DNA of 64,000 nt from Nitrobacteraceae bacterium AZCC 1564 (GTDB lineage Bacteria > Pseudomonadota > Alphaproteobacteria > Rhizobiales > Xanthobacteraceae), in contig JBAGRR010000001.1 of NCBI GenBank assembly GCA_036924835.1, positions 2,743,001 through 2,807,000 on the forward strand, in the 5' to 3' direction. The first letter of the stretch is position 1; each line of letters starts with the position of its first letter. The notes under the pieces are model-generated. The model made no database searches and was not told the origin of the DNA. It saw only the letters and a program-made list of their open reading frames with translations. The position numbers were made by a program, and so were the translations under genes. Shown piece by piece: positions 1 through 7,876 of the stretch.

Positions 1-1
1 T

Positions 2-766
2 TTTGCGCCCTACAACAATGACGAACTCGCTGCGTATATGACGCCAAGCTCATCCGGCCGAACAGAACGAAAGATCCCCTCGCTGCAGCAGTTCTGCGGT
101 GGTGTCGAGCACGAAATTGCCGGCCTCGCAATTGATCAGATTCAGCGTGCCATTCAGCCGACGAAGGAGCAACGGGCTGCGTTCGATCATCTTGCCGACG
201 CGTCCAACTCGGCTGCTCAGATCATTCGGGCATCTTGTCCGACACAGCCCGCATTAACAGCTCCGGCTCGGTTGGCCCTGATGCAGCAGCGCACTGCAGC
301 CATCCTCCAGGCAGTGACATCCCTTGAGCCGCCGCTACAGGAGCTTTATCGCCTGCTGAATGACGAGCAGAAAACGCGGCTCAACGCACTCGTCAACGAC
401 CAGCTCAAGGTGGCGTCCGCGAACGCGACCACCAGGGCACCAGCCCAAAGCTGCGCACCTCCGCCAGCCGCGTTAGAATGGCCGGCTCACGCGATCGAGG
501 CTAGGCTACGCCTGAACGATGCTCAACGCGATGCGCTTGAACGGCTGCAGCGAGCAAGCGCCGAAAGTGCCGAAATCCTGAATTATGAATGTCAGTCGAC
601 AGATGCGATCACGCCATCAGATCGTCTCGCCGCGGTGGATCGTCGGCTTGATACCTTGCAAAAAGCCATCAATCTGGTGAGCCTCTCGCTAGAAGACTTC
701 TACGCTACGTTGAGTGATGAGCAGAAATCTCAATTCGAGCTGATCGGACCAGAACGAGCAGGATGA
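2..766 (+). CDS. LTXXQ-motif (Spy/CpxP-like) family protein, 5' end missing
   Basis: The frame is open to the left edge of the window, so the gene begins upstream; the ATG at 38 is probably internal. The visible 254 residues contain two similar helical units of about 100 residues. Each has a CP or CQ motif, an RLA segment, and ends in L(N/S)DEQK(T/S), the signature of LTXXQ proteins related to the periplasmic chaperones Spy and CpxP. Hyphomicrobiales often encode such duplicated versions as putative envelope-stress proteins. No signal peptide can be seen because the N-terminus is outside the window. The stop lies 3 bp before a twin-hairpin element. The family is fairly secure; the function is inferred. 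Confidence 0.7.
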   Translation, partial: FAPYNNDELAAYMTPSSSGRTERKIPSLQQFCGGVEHEIAGLAIDQIQRAIQPTKEQRAAFDHLADASNSAAQIIRASCPTQPALTAPARLALMQQRTAAILQAVTSLEPPLQELYRLLNDEQKTRLNALVNDQLKVASANATTRAPAQSCAPPPAALEWPAHAIEARLRLNDAQRDALERLQRASAESAEILNYECQSTDAITPSDRLAAVDRRLDTLQKAINLVSLSLEDFYATLSDEQKSQFELIGPERAG

Positions 767-769
767 TTG

Positions 770-934
770 CTAGTGGTCCGATTCTAACATTCGCATCCCG
801 TTTCAGCAGCCATCTCCTGCGAATGTTAGAATCAAAGGACCACAAATATAAGTTTCTAGTGGAGTTTAAGATTTGACATTCGCTTGACGAACTCGCGGCC
901 GGGTGGCTAGCGAATGTCAAATCCACTCCACTAG
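770..934 (+). repeat. Twin-hairpin CTAG element, subfamily I
   Basis: Two hairpins, 770-843 and 856-934, are separated by 12 nt. Stem 1 is GATTCTAACATTCGCA with its complement; stem 2 is ATTTGACATTCGCT with its complement. The whole unit begins CTAGTGGTCC and ends ACTCCACTAG. The same subfamily occurs at 39707-39874 in this orientation, and at 27387-27549 and 63485-63817 reversed. It lies between the convergent LTXXQ and ABC-ATPase genes. Confidence 0.9.
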
Positions 935-1003
935 ATCACCGCGCTTGATGAAGGTGCGCGGGCTAAGAGCCGCAGGAGTTCGCTCATGGTTGGTCCCTGT
1001 GGC

Positions 1004-1738
1004 TCAGGGCCTGAACGCCGTCGCTTTCAGCATTCGCAGCCGTTCGGGTCCACCCGATTTCTCACTCACCAAAACGCCATCCTCAATCTCAATGATGCGA
1101 TCCCCGAACGGGATGACGCGGGGATCGTGGGTGACGACAAGCACCGCTCGATTGCGCTCATGTGCAGCTTCCGCGAGGATGCGCATGATCGTGCGGCCAT
1201 TATCGCTGTCGAGCGCCGAGGTCGGCTCATCGGCGAGAATGATCGACGGATTGGCAACAAACGCGCGTGCAATCGCAACCCTCTGCTGCTCGCCCCCGCT
1301 CAAACCACCCGGCAGCGTATTTGACTTCTGCTCAAGTTCGACCAGACCAAGCGCCTCGTGCGCTTTTTTCGGCGCGTCGCGGCCGTGGTCACCGCGGATG
1401 TCGAGCGCAAGCTGGACATTTTGCATCGCCGTCAAGGTTGGAAACAGATGATAGGACTGGAACACAAAGCCGATATGGTCACGGCGAATCTTGGCCAAAG
1501 CTTCCTTGTCAGCGCCGCTGGTCGAGGTGCCGCAGATACTGACGGTGCCCGAGTTCGGCGTCAGCATGCAGCCGAGGATGAGCAGAAGCGTGGTTTTGCC
1601 ACTGCCGGATGGGCCCATGAGCAGCGTGAGCTCTCCCCTGCGCAGCGCAAGGTCGACGCCGCGCAGCGCCTGCACCTGCCCTGCTCCTCTGCCGAGCGTC
1701 TTTTTGAGCTCCCTGGCTTCGATGATATTTTCGTTCAT
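1004..1738 (-). CDS. ABC exporter ATP-binding protein (DevA/LolD type)
   Basis: This 244-residue ATPase would power the permease encoded just upstream. It has Walker A GPSGSGKT at residues 42-49, the signature LSGGEQQR at 145-152, Walker B IILADEP at 165-171 and the switch histidine at 203. The set fits the LolD/MacB/DevA class, which pairs with FtsX-type permeases. The ATG at 1738 is chosen because it overlaps the permease stop as ATGA, implying translational coupling; the frame stays open further upstream but reads permease sequence out of frame. The substrate is unknown. Confidence 0.9.
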   Translation of the reverse strand: MNENIIEARELKKTLGRGAGQVQALRGVDLALRRGELTLLMGPSGSGKTTLLLILGCMLTPNSGTVSICGTSTSGADKEALAKIRRDHIGFVFQSYHLFPTLTAMQNVQLALDIRGDHGRDAPKKAHEALGLVELEQKSNTLPGGLSGGEQQRVAIARAFVANPSIILADEPTSALDSDNGRTIMRILAEAAHERNRAVLVVTHDPRVIPFGDRIIEIEDGVLVSEKSGGPERLRMLKATAFRP

Positions 1739-2868
1739 CGCATGAACACCGTGGCAGGATCGATCCGAACCACGCGGACTATCGCCCCTATGCCTGAGGT
1801 CACGCACATTGCGACCGTGAGCACCAGCAGGACGACGATCAGCCATGGCGTGATCACGATTGGAAGTGCAGTCTTTGCAGACATCTCCACCACAACAAGA
1901 CCGATGGCAGTGGCGAGGATGAAGCCGATCACCGCGTTCAGCAGCGCCTGACAAATGATAACCTTGTAGATGTAACTGTTCGACGAGCCCATGGCGCGGA
2001 GGGTGGCGAACTCGCTGAGATGATCTTTAGCCGATGAATAAAGCGTCTGCGCAACAATCACGGTGCCGACGATCACTCCGAGCAAGGCACCCGCAAAGAG
2101 TGCCGCGCCGGCGCCGGTCCCGAACAGCCAAAACGACCGGCTGCGGCTGCGGAATTCGTCCGAAGTGAGCACCTCAGCATCGCCGACATCAGCGCGGATT
2201 GCCTCGATTGCTTTGGCGCGATCTGCATCCGGCTTCAGGCGGACGATCAGATTGCTGGCGCGATTGGGAAACGTACCGGTGTAGAGTCGAGCGTTCTTTA
2301 GATCGACGAAAACATAGGGCGTGGTGGTGAACGAACGGATTCCATCCGTTAACGCAACCACTTTGACACGCCGACCACGGATTTCAGCGGTGGCATCGAG
2401 ACCCTTAATCCCCAGCCGACCGAAATAGGATCGATCTACAATCACACCGCCCGATTGCGAGAGCGCACGAACATCGCCTTCGACGACGTTCCAGGGCGGC
2501 AAGACGTCAGACTTCACATCGGCACCGACGATAAAGACGGGGGTCACCTCGCCCGAGTCGAGCCGCCAGTTTGAAAACCCAATCACCAGCGGCACCACGG
2601 AAGCAACCCCGTCCACGGCATCGACCTTGTCGCGCAGCTTGATATCGAGCAGTGAAGGGTCTTCGAAGCATTTCGCTGCCTTGGGCAGCACCCAGAGGTC
2701 GGCGTTGGCGTGGTCGATCATGGTCGTGACCATGCGGCCGAAGCCGAGGAACAGCCCCATCTGGATCATCACAAGCACGACCGAGAACACGATGCCGACG
2801 AGGGTCGCAATGAAGCGCAGCCGATCGTGAAAGAGATTGCGCGAGGCCAGCGTGGTGACCAGAGACAT
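1735..2868 (-). CDS. ABC exporter permease, DevC/FtsX family
   Basis: A 377-residue inner-membrane protein with the FtsX/MacB topology: one transmembrane segment near residues 18-43, a large periplasmic domain of about 200 residues, then three C-terminal transmembrane segments. Similarity in style is closest to DevC, the permease of the cyanobacterial DevBCA glycolipid exporter. The start chosen (MSLVTTLASRN) begins 7 bp after the acyltransferase stop and follows GAGGCTCTC. The longer open frame would overlap the acyltransferase gene. No DevB-like membrane fusion gene is adjacent, so the exporter is incomplete in this locus or borrows a partner. Confidence 0.85.
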   Translation of the reverse strand: MSLVTTLASRNLFHDRLRFIATLVGIVFSVVLVMIQMGLFLGFGRMVTTMIDHANADLWVLPKAAKCFEDPSLLDIKLRDKVDAVDGVASVVPLVIGFSNWRLDSGEVTPVFIVGADVKSDVLPPWNVVEGDVRALSQSGGVIVDRSYFGRLGIKGLDATAEIRGRRVKVVALTDGIRSFTTTPYVFVDLKNARLYTGTFPNRASNLIVRLKPDADRAKAIEAIRADVGDAEVLTSDEFRSRSRSFWLFGTGAGAALFAGALLGVIVGTVIVAQTLYSSAKDHLSEFATLRAMGSSNSYIYKVIICQALLNAVIGFILATAIGLVVVEMSAKTALPIVITPWLIVVLLVLTVAMCVTSGIGAIVRVVRIDPATVFMR

Positions 2869-2875
2869 GAGAGCC

Positions 2876-4096
2876 TCATCGTGTGTGATCGACGATTGCC
2901 CCTTTGTGCGAGATCGCCGCTGGGCCCCGCAGCAGCGCCTTGACCAACCTGCCGCCGGCACTTGTGGCCCAACTCAGCGTCAGCGCAACCGAGAAGACTA
3001 AGATCACCTTAGCGAACGCGCTCATCGTCGCGCCGACCAACGCGTATTGTAGCCACAGGACGAAGACATAGTGCACGATATAGATGCCATAGGCATTGGC
3101 CGAGAGGCTATCGAGCACATGGTCGCGTGCGCACAAGAGCCGCAACGTTATTCCTAGATAGGCTATGACGCCGGTTGCGCAGGCAGGTGGAAAGGCCAGC
3201 GCCGCGGCCAGCCTGTACGAAAGCGGGCTCGCGTTCCAGTCTGGCAGGGTCAGCGATGTCAGGCCACCCCATGCGCCGAAACAGATCACGGCCCCTGCGA
3301 GCCAGGCAAGCCAATGCCGTGCAATAGGCCCGTCGACGCGTAGCACGCTCCGATCGCAACCGTAACTGCCGATGGCGAAAGCCACGAGGAAATAGACGAG
3401 GTAATGCAAAGGCCGGCTCAGCTGGAAGGAGAACGGCCCAAGGTAAGTCCAATCCCAAGGCCCGAACGTCATCGCTAACGGAAGGTAGGCCAGACTCGAC
3501 AACCCCGTTAGCCCGACAAAGAAGGTGAGCGGCCGGTCGCTCAGTCGCCCGACCAAGCGGCTCAAGGCACAACTCCATTGAGGGGCTAAGCTGTGAAGTG
3601 CTGCTACGAACGAGCTGAGCACGAACAGTTGCCACAGAAACCATTGCGGGCCCGCTGGCCACATGGGGAGCGCTCGCAAATGCTCCCAGAAAGCGGCGGG
3701 CGAGGGGTCAATCGCGGTCAATCGATACGAGGCATAGTAAGCAAGCGGGCTAAGAACTGCGACGGCCAGCACGAAGGGGAGTCCGATGCGCCGCCACCGA
3801 TCGTAAAGGTAGGCAAGAAGGCCCTTGCGCCCGAGGCTCGCTGGTACAAACAGGCCGGCGAGAAAAAACATCAGCGTCATCAAGCTGACGTCCTGCCAGG
3901 CGCAAAACAGGTCGAAGCCGAACCAGCGTTCACGATCGATAATCGGGAACGCAATCCAACGATAAGGCGGTGCATCAAAGGCAAAAGGCTGCGCTTGCTG
4001 TGATGCAAGATAAGGCAACACCGAATGGAAGGCGACCACGATGAGGATGACGACCGCTCGCAAGTTAGACAAGGGCAAGTCAACCTTCGAGGTCAT
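2876..4096 (-). CDS. Acyltransferase 3 family membrane protein
   Basis: A 406-residue polytopic membrane protein. After a short N-terminus (SNLRAVVILIVVAFHS) come about ten hydrophobic segments, typical of acyltransferase-3 (OatA/OpgC/NodX-like) enzymes that O-acylate extracytoplasmic glycans or lipids. The histidine in VVAFHS matches the conserved position near the first membrane segment. The ATG at 4096 is preferred; an in-frame TTG at 4135 would add 13 residues. It is the first gene of a leftward operon with the DevC-like permease 7 bp downstream, suggesting the acylated product or its precursor is the exported substrate (inference). Confidence 0.8.
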   Translation of the reverse strand: MTSKVDLPLSNLRAVVILIVVAFHSVLPYLASQQAQPFAFDAPPYRWIAFPIIDRERWFGFDLFCAWQDVSLMTLMFFLAGLFVPASLGRKGLLAYLYDRWRRIGLPFVLAVAVLSPLAYYASYRLTAIDPSPAAFWEHLRALPMWPAGPQWFLWQLFVLSSFVAALHSLAPQWSCALSRLVGRLSDRPLTFFVGLTGLSSLAYLPLAMTFGPWDWTYLGPFSFQLSRPLHYLVYFLVAFAIGSYGCDRSVLRVDGPIARHWLAWLAGAVICFGAWGGLTSLTLPDWNASPLSYRLAAALAFPPACATGVIAYLGITLRLLCARDHVLDSLSANAYGIYIVHYVFVLWLQYALVGATMSAFAKVILVFSVALTLSWATSAGGRLVKALLRGPAAISHKGAIVDHTR

Positions 4097-4671
4097 GTTG
4101 TGCCACCGCGAAAATTGGAGATTCTGAAAAATCAACTCTGAGATGTGCTCGTTGTTCCCAGTGCGGCAGAGGTCCGACGGAAAAGCGCCGCAGGCGATTA
4201 ATTCAGAGAGGCGTGTGTGCAGTTCTGTTTTCCCGTGGGAGAAAACCGGGAGAGCACACGCACCTGTAGAGATGATGGCAGAATGCTGCTACGGCCTCGA
4301 TTTCCGATATGGATGTCGGTTGTGCGCACGGATAGCTCGGAAAACGGCCGGTCGACAATCGTTGCAGTCCGCTATGTCTGACCCGCCTTCAAGGATCAGC
4401 CAGTTGCCGCGATCGGCGATGCACTGGCCTTGTAGGTCGTACAGCCGATCTTAAACGAGAAACGCGAAACGGCTCTACGCTCCCGAGGACGATCTCAAGC
4501 GCCTTCTCGATTGGCCGCGGCGTCATGAAGTAACGCACGGGACACAGTCCGGCACGCTGGCGTGGACATCCTGATCATCTACCCGATACCCGAGCGGCGC
4601 ATCGAGCATCGCTCATCACGCTGCCCCTTCCATTGATGAAAAAGCCCGGTTTATTGGGATTTGAGAAGCTT
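4097..4671. other. Intergenic stretch, no convincing gene
   Basis: The promoter of the leftward acyltransferase operon should lie here. An inverted repeat (GCGTGTG and CACACGC arms with inner GTTTTCCC and GAGAAAAC arms) spans about 4211-4262. A short frame near 4461-4575 on the plus strand reads like a gene fragment (KRLYAPEDDLKRLLDW) but has no start and soon stops. I do not recognise it; it may be debris left of the island boundary. Confidence 0.5.
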
Positions 4672-4690
4672 TGGCGGAGAGGGAGGGATT
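4672..4690 (-). repeat. Direct repeat of tRNA-Ser 3' end (candidate att site, left)
   Basis: These 19 bases match 15382-15400 exactly, which are the last 16 bases of the tRNA-Ser gene plus its encoded CCA. The copy has the same orientation as the tRNA and stops matching at 4691. This is the arrangement left when a tyrosine-recombinase element integrates into the 3' end of a tRNA gene. It marks the distal end of a 10.7-kb island. Confidence 0.7.
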
Positions 4691-5140
4691 GGCCCGCTCG
4701 CGACTCAACTTCAATAAAATCAATAACTTATTGCAATCCCGATGACGCTTTGTGTACCACTTTTGTGTGCCGAAGTCGACTTCTTTTGACCGCTGCCTTG
4801 AGATGATCGGCCGCTTATTGATCCCGTCTCGGTTATTTCGAGCCGCAAAGGTGGAGGACCAAGAACCATTAAAAGGACCGCCGTCCAATTTGAGACGCGG
4901 AGGAGACAGGGGTTTCTTTGAAGCTCGATCAAGAGAGCCGCCACAACCGATACCGGTATATTTACTTGTGCCTTCATGCAGAGCTGAGCAGACCTCATCG
5001 GGCCAATTTCCCCAGCTCGCTATCGTTAAATTGAAGAGTGCAAGGCCGCCCTCGCACGAATTCTCTAGCCCAACGCGAGTGGTCAAACCTGCTTGAGTTT
5101 GCGCTTCACTGCGTCGCATTGATCGTGCGAGCTGCGAAGA
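4691..5140. other. Island left end, non-coding
   Basis: No gene with a good start and ribosome site is visible. Just inside the att copy, 10-base near-repeats TTTGTGTACC (4749-4758) and TTTGTGTGCC (4762-4771) lie 3 bp apart. Such repeats could be recombinase arm-binding sites of the lost integration module, but that is inference. Confidence 0.4.
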
Positions 5141-5164
5141 ACCCCGCCACTGCTGACGGGGTTT
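5141..5164. terminator. Hairpin downstream of first cspA gene
   Basis: ACCCCG/CGGGGT arms around CCACTGCTGA, followed by TTTT on the plus strand. The sister locus has the same hairpin at 8855-8880. It is the likely end of the leftward csp transcript about 95 bp beyond its stop, and may also stop rightward transcription. Confidence 0.6.
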
Positions 5165-5256
5165 TCAAATCGTTCCAGTACATCCGTGAAACGACTTTAA
5201 GCCAGCTTGAAGCTCGCCATTCCGGTACATCCGCGGACTGGTGTCCGAACTGCCTG

Positions 5257-5466
5257 TTAGATTAGGGAGAGATTTTCCGCGCTCGACTTACCGCGCATCC
5301 TGTCGGTCTTGATCTCGTAGGAAACCTTTTGACCTTCCGCGAGGCCGGTCAGGCCTGCACGCTCCACTGCGCTGATGTGAACGAACACATCGGTCCCGCC
5401 GTCATTCGGCTGGATGAAACCAAAGCCTTTTTGGCCGTTGAACCACTTCACTGTACCTGTTGTCAT
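5257..5466 (-). CDS. cspA: Cold-shock domain protein (CspA family), copy 1
   Basis: A 69-residue single-domain nucleic-acid chaperone. RNP1 is KGFGFI at residues 13-18 and RNP2 is VFVHIS at 27-32; the length is standard for the family. It would bind single-stranded RNA and melt structure during cold or stress. The ATG at 5466 gives the usual N-terminus [10 protein letters not shown] and follows a GAGGAAAG ribosome site; the open frame extends further without homology. It is 85-90% identical to copy 2 at 8975-9184. The upstream sequence is as conserved as the gene, which suggests a structured 5' leader, as in other csp genes. Confidence 0.93.
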   Translation of the reverse strand: MTTGTVKWFNGQKGFGFIQPNDGGTDVFVHISAVERAGLTGLAEGQKVSYEIKTDRMRGKSSAENLSLI

Positions 5467-6031
5467 TTGCTTTCCTCTAGGCGCACGGATGCGCGTTGCC
5501 GCGCAACATTGCGCGAACCTATCCAATTTTCAGCGATGTCTTTGGAAAGGGGCCAGAGGCGCGTTAACAAAAATCAGTGCCAGCAATCGAATGACGACAA
5601 CTTAGCAGGTTAAGCCCGAGAAAGCCAGAACTCTATTGTGCTGTATTTGAGACGCGTCGAGCGAAGCAGTCCGAACGAACAAGTGCACCTGAACTCGGAC
5701 TGCTATAAGAAGCCACCGTGACTTACCGATATTACCCCTCATCTGCGAGATATCCGCGTCTCTCACGGACTGCGGAAGGGGCGGCCGGTCGGAGGCGATC
5801 ACTTTCGTAACCGCACTGACCGGCCGTCCTAAAAACTGTCCCCAAATTAGGGGATCGTGGCGACGCTTCACAAAAGCCCTGCAGGAAGCCTTGCTTCCGA
5901 TGCTGGGCGTGTAGCACCCCGACGCATGCGACTATGAGAGCACGGCGGCCGTGAGAGCCGAGACAAGGCTTTGATCTCCGGGCCGGTTTGCCTGACGGTC
6001 TTGCGCACTCCAGCATTGTTCCGTGGACTCG
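5467..6031. other. csp leader and unannotated stretch
   Basis: 5467-5640 is the duplicated csp upstream region, presumably promoter and 5' leader. From 5641 to 6031 I find no supported gene. A GC-rich inverted repeat with 9-bp arms (CGGCCGGTC and GACCGGCCG) lies at 5782-5826. Confidence 0.5.
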
Positions 6032-6125
6032 CCTAAATAAATGATTCGCTATTTGCAGCTATCGGGGCGAGAGTGAGCTATTGCTGTGCGTTACTTAACG
6101 TTCGGTGACAGAGAGACCGGTCGTG

Positions 6126-6145
6126 CTCCCCGCCTGCAAAGGGAG
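6126..6145 (+). promoter_or_regulatory. Hairpin sequestering the ribosome-binding site, copy 1
   Basis: CTCCC (6126-6130) can pair with GGGAG (6141-6145), which is the Shine-Dalgarno of the gene starting at 6153. The loop contains GCCTGCAAA. The same hairpin and the preceding GAGAGACCG occur before all three zinc-ribbon paralogues, so the conservation goes beyond what a ribosome site needs. Confidence 0.5.
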
Positions 6146-6152
6146 GCCAGCC

Positions 6153-6383
6153 GTGAAAATAATTCACCCGCTTCATTTCCACCGAAAATCCGAACGCAAT
6201 TGGGCGAACCGCGTGGCACGTGATAGCCCGGTGCGAAGGTCGCGACCAGAAGGTACGGACACGTGCGCTTGTGGGGAGACGGTAACGGCGCCCTTCAGTT
6301 CGAGCTACGCCCCGGATGCAGTAGTGAACAAATGGCGATGCAGCGCTTGTGGTAGGCGATGGAAAACTACTGCCGGCATTTAG
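6153..6383 (+). CDS. Small zinc-ribbon-like protein, copy 1
   Basis: A 76-residue protein with a basic N-terminal half and two cysteine pairs, C38-x-C40-G and C63-x2-C66-G, spaced like a zinc ribbon. The conserved core is RRSRPEGTDTCxCG followed by YSSxYxxxAVxNxWxCxxCG. The GTG at 6153 is chosen to match the paralogue at 13206, which has the same GTG after GGGAG; the ATG upstream at 6105 lies in the shared leader. Paralogues are at 9945 and 13206. The function is unknown; nucleic-acid binding would fit the charge and cysteines. It is the first gene of the repeated cassette. Confidence 0.75.
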   Translation: MKIIHPLHFHRKSERNWANRVARDSPVRRSRPEGTDTCACGETVTAPFSSSYAPDAVVNKWRCSACGRRWKTTAGI

Positions 6384-6470
6384 CTGGTAGGAACCTAGGG
6401 TCACCTCCAAAAGATGCATTGCCACCATCAAAGTATTTTACTCAATCCATCTAAAGAGGAGGCAAGCCAC

Positions 6471-6662
6471 GTGATCTCTTACAAAACAAACGCTCGCAAA
6501 GCTCTTCTTCCTAAAGTGCTGATAGATCAACCGCGCAGTCTAACTGCGGAGCTGGCAGAACTGGCGCTGTTACGGGAAAAGATTCGATTGGCTGAGGCGC
6601 GAATCCACCAAAGAGGGTCCTCGATATTATTCCCCGCGCCAAGACGTTCTCCGCGCTCATGA
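6471..6662 (+). CDS. Small basic helical protein, copy 1
   Basis: A 63-residue protein starting at GTG 6471 after a clear AAGAGGAGG ribosome site. Its centre (LTAELAEL-LLREKIRLAEARI) is predicted helical with heptad-like leucines; the ends are basic. It is about 80% identical to the product at 13612-13803, which starts at ATG in the same place. The stop overlaps the next gene as ATGA, so translation is probably coupled. No known family recognised. Confidence 0.7.
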   Translation: MISYKTNARKALLPKVLIDQPRSLTAELAELALLREKIRLAEARIHQRGSSILFPAPRRSPRS

Positions 6663-6898
6663 GGCCTCTCCTCTCCTTCGCGATCATGATGGGTCTTTTA
6701 ACTGTCACCGCAGACGCTCAGGAACTGAACTGCGCGGATTTCCAGCGGATTCCAAATGGCTCGTGGATCCCAATCAAACAGCTTCTAATTATCAAGCCTG
6801 CCGGCCATGTCCCCATCGGACCCGGCAATGCCTTCGATCCGGGCATTCCTTTTAAAGGAATCGATTTCGCCACCCTGCTGAATGCCAAGTGCGGATAA
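6659..6898 (+). CDS. Small secreted two-cysteine protein, copy 1
   Basis: A 79-residue precursor with a signal peptide (hydrophobic residues 3-17, cleavage likely after ADA at 20), leaving a mature chain of about 59 residues. Cys25 and Cys78 sit at the two ends of the mature part and could form a disulfide closing the chain. The mature sequence is nearly identical to that of the copy at 13800-14039 (COOH-end IDFATLLNAKC), while the signal peptides differ more, suggesting selection on the exported part. No family recognised. Confidence 0.7.
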   Translation: MRPLLSFAIMMGLLTVTADAQELNCADFQRIPNGSWIPIKQLLIIKPAGHVPIGPGNAFDPGIPFKGIDFATLLNAKCG

Positions 6899-6967
6899 CT
6901 CGGATAGCCCTTATCCCCCGGTGGAAAACATCTCGCGGCACACATGATCCTTTCATCAGGCATAGCG

Positions 6968-7267
6968 CTAGTCGCTTTGCTGCGTAAGACGGGAAAAGTC
7001 CGCAAGCACCGCCGCGATAAGATCGCGGTGACGCGAATCTTGCGGCCCTAAGGAAGTGGCGTAAAGATTCAGCACGTAGCGCGCCTTGGCAGCGGCCTCG
7101 GGCCACGTTGTTGCAGGCGTGTCTATCAATTGTGTTTCGATTTGCGCCTCACGTTCACGAACCAGCGCTGAATGCCTTTCAGCCTCCGCCAATACCCGCC
7201 GAAGATCAGTAGCCTTCTGCGCAGCCATTCCACGATGGGTGTCAAGATCAACCGGGTCGTCCGTCAT
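6968..7267 (-). CDS. Conserved small helical protein of unknown function
   Basis: A 99-residue, mostly helical charged protein; the centre (LRRVLAEAERHSALVREREAQIETQLI) suggests a short coiled coil. The start at 7267 (MTDDPVDLDTHRG) is preferred because the decayed paralogue at 12490-12711 begins with the equivalent MNDYPADLDAHRG. It faces the cassette genes and its stop lies 70 bp from the secreted-protein gene. No function can be assigned. Confidence 0.65.
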   Translation of the reverse strand: MTDDPVDLDTHRGMAAQKATDLRRVLAEAERHSALVREREAQIETQLIDTPATTWPEAAAKARYVLNLYATSLGPQDSRHRDLIAAVLADFSRLTQQSD

Positions 7268-7729
7268 ATGGCATACTCGCATCGGTCAGGCGGAAACCAC
7301 GATGATGCGCCTTAATCAATCGGGATGCACGTAGAAAAGCGCTCGGCGCATCATCATCTTAATAGAAGGCAGGGCTGCGGGTACACCTGAGGTTTAACGT
7401 GCGCCGTCCATCGCCATCCCTGCTCCAAGTGAACGGCGTTAGCGAGTTTTATGTCGCCTTGCTGAAGGGCGGGTTCGCCAAACAAAAAAGGCCCGCAGCC
7501 GTTGCCGGCGCGGGCCAGTTCGCCAGTCCGCGCAGATTGAATAGCGCTGCGGTTGACGCTTCTCTATTGATTTTGAGAGGCTGACGCAACCCACGCCAAC
7601 GCTAGAGTACTTCATACAATGCCAGTGTCAGAGATTCTCAATATGCGGGATGACGCAAGTGCTCGATCATTGGCACGACGAAGAGATCGAGGAAGTTGAG
7701 ATGTCCGGGCCGCCGACACGGAGGAACCA
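7268..7729. other. Intergenic stretch with orphan terminator
   Basis: No supported protein gene. It holds the strong leftward terminator at 7484-7516. About 100-130 bp upstream of it on the minus strand a CTGACA box followed 16 bp later by TACTCT could be a promoter, so a short leftward RNA of about 130 nt is possible but unproven. Confidence 0.4.
7484..7516 (-). terminator. Rho-independent terminator with no obvious gene
   Basis: Read on the minus strand, GGCCCGC and GCGGGCC arms enclose GCCGGCAACGGCT and are followed by six T. This is one of the best terminators in the window, yet no minus-strand coding gene lies within 1 kb upstream of it. Confidence 0.75.
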
Positions 7730-7876
7730 ATGGTGTCACGCGAACGAAAGATAACGGATCGCTATGCCAAAAAGATGCACGCTCACATCAAATGGATTAC
7801 AGTTTGTCACCCCTGGAATCTATCGTCGTTCGGAAACGCGATATCCTGCGGCATTGCCTTCTCCTCAGACGATTGA
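7730..7876 (+). CDS. Possible 48-residue small protein
   Basis: The ATG at 7730 follows an excellent GGAGGAACCA ribosome site. The basic N-terminal half (REYKITDRYAKKMHAHIKW-like composition) looks protein-like, but the C-terminal half reads poorly and overlaps the frame of the next candidate. It may be intact, or the front of a frameshifted gene continuing at 7792. Not recognised. Confidence 0.3.
   Translation: MVSRERKITDRYAKKMHAHIKWITVCHPWNLSSFGNAISCGIAFSSDD

Larger units (their letters stand above)
5141..5640 (-). repeat. Segmental duplication, cspA locus copy 1
   Basis: About 500 bp here match 8857-9358 with scattered substitutions and small indels. The match includes the downstream hairpin, the whole csp gene and about 170 bp upstream of its start, so the regulatory leader was duplicated with the gene. 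Confidence 0.85.
6032..6898 (+). repeat. Three-gene cassette, copy 1
   Basis: The segment starting at AAATAAATGA(T/C)TCGCTATTTGCA is repeated at 13088-14039. Both copies carry, in order, a zinc-ribbon gene, a 63-residue basic gene and a secreted 79-residue gene, with related upstream sequence. The spacer between genes one and two differs (87 against 172 bp). Confidence 0.85.

Noticed and set aside
705-926. Minus-strand frame across the hairpin element at 770-934
   Set aside because: It translates the repeat itself; similar peptides appear wherever subfamily I occurs (for example at 63274-63552).
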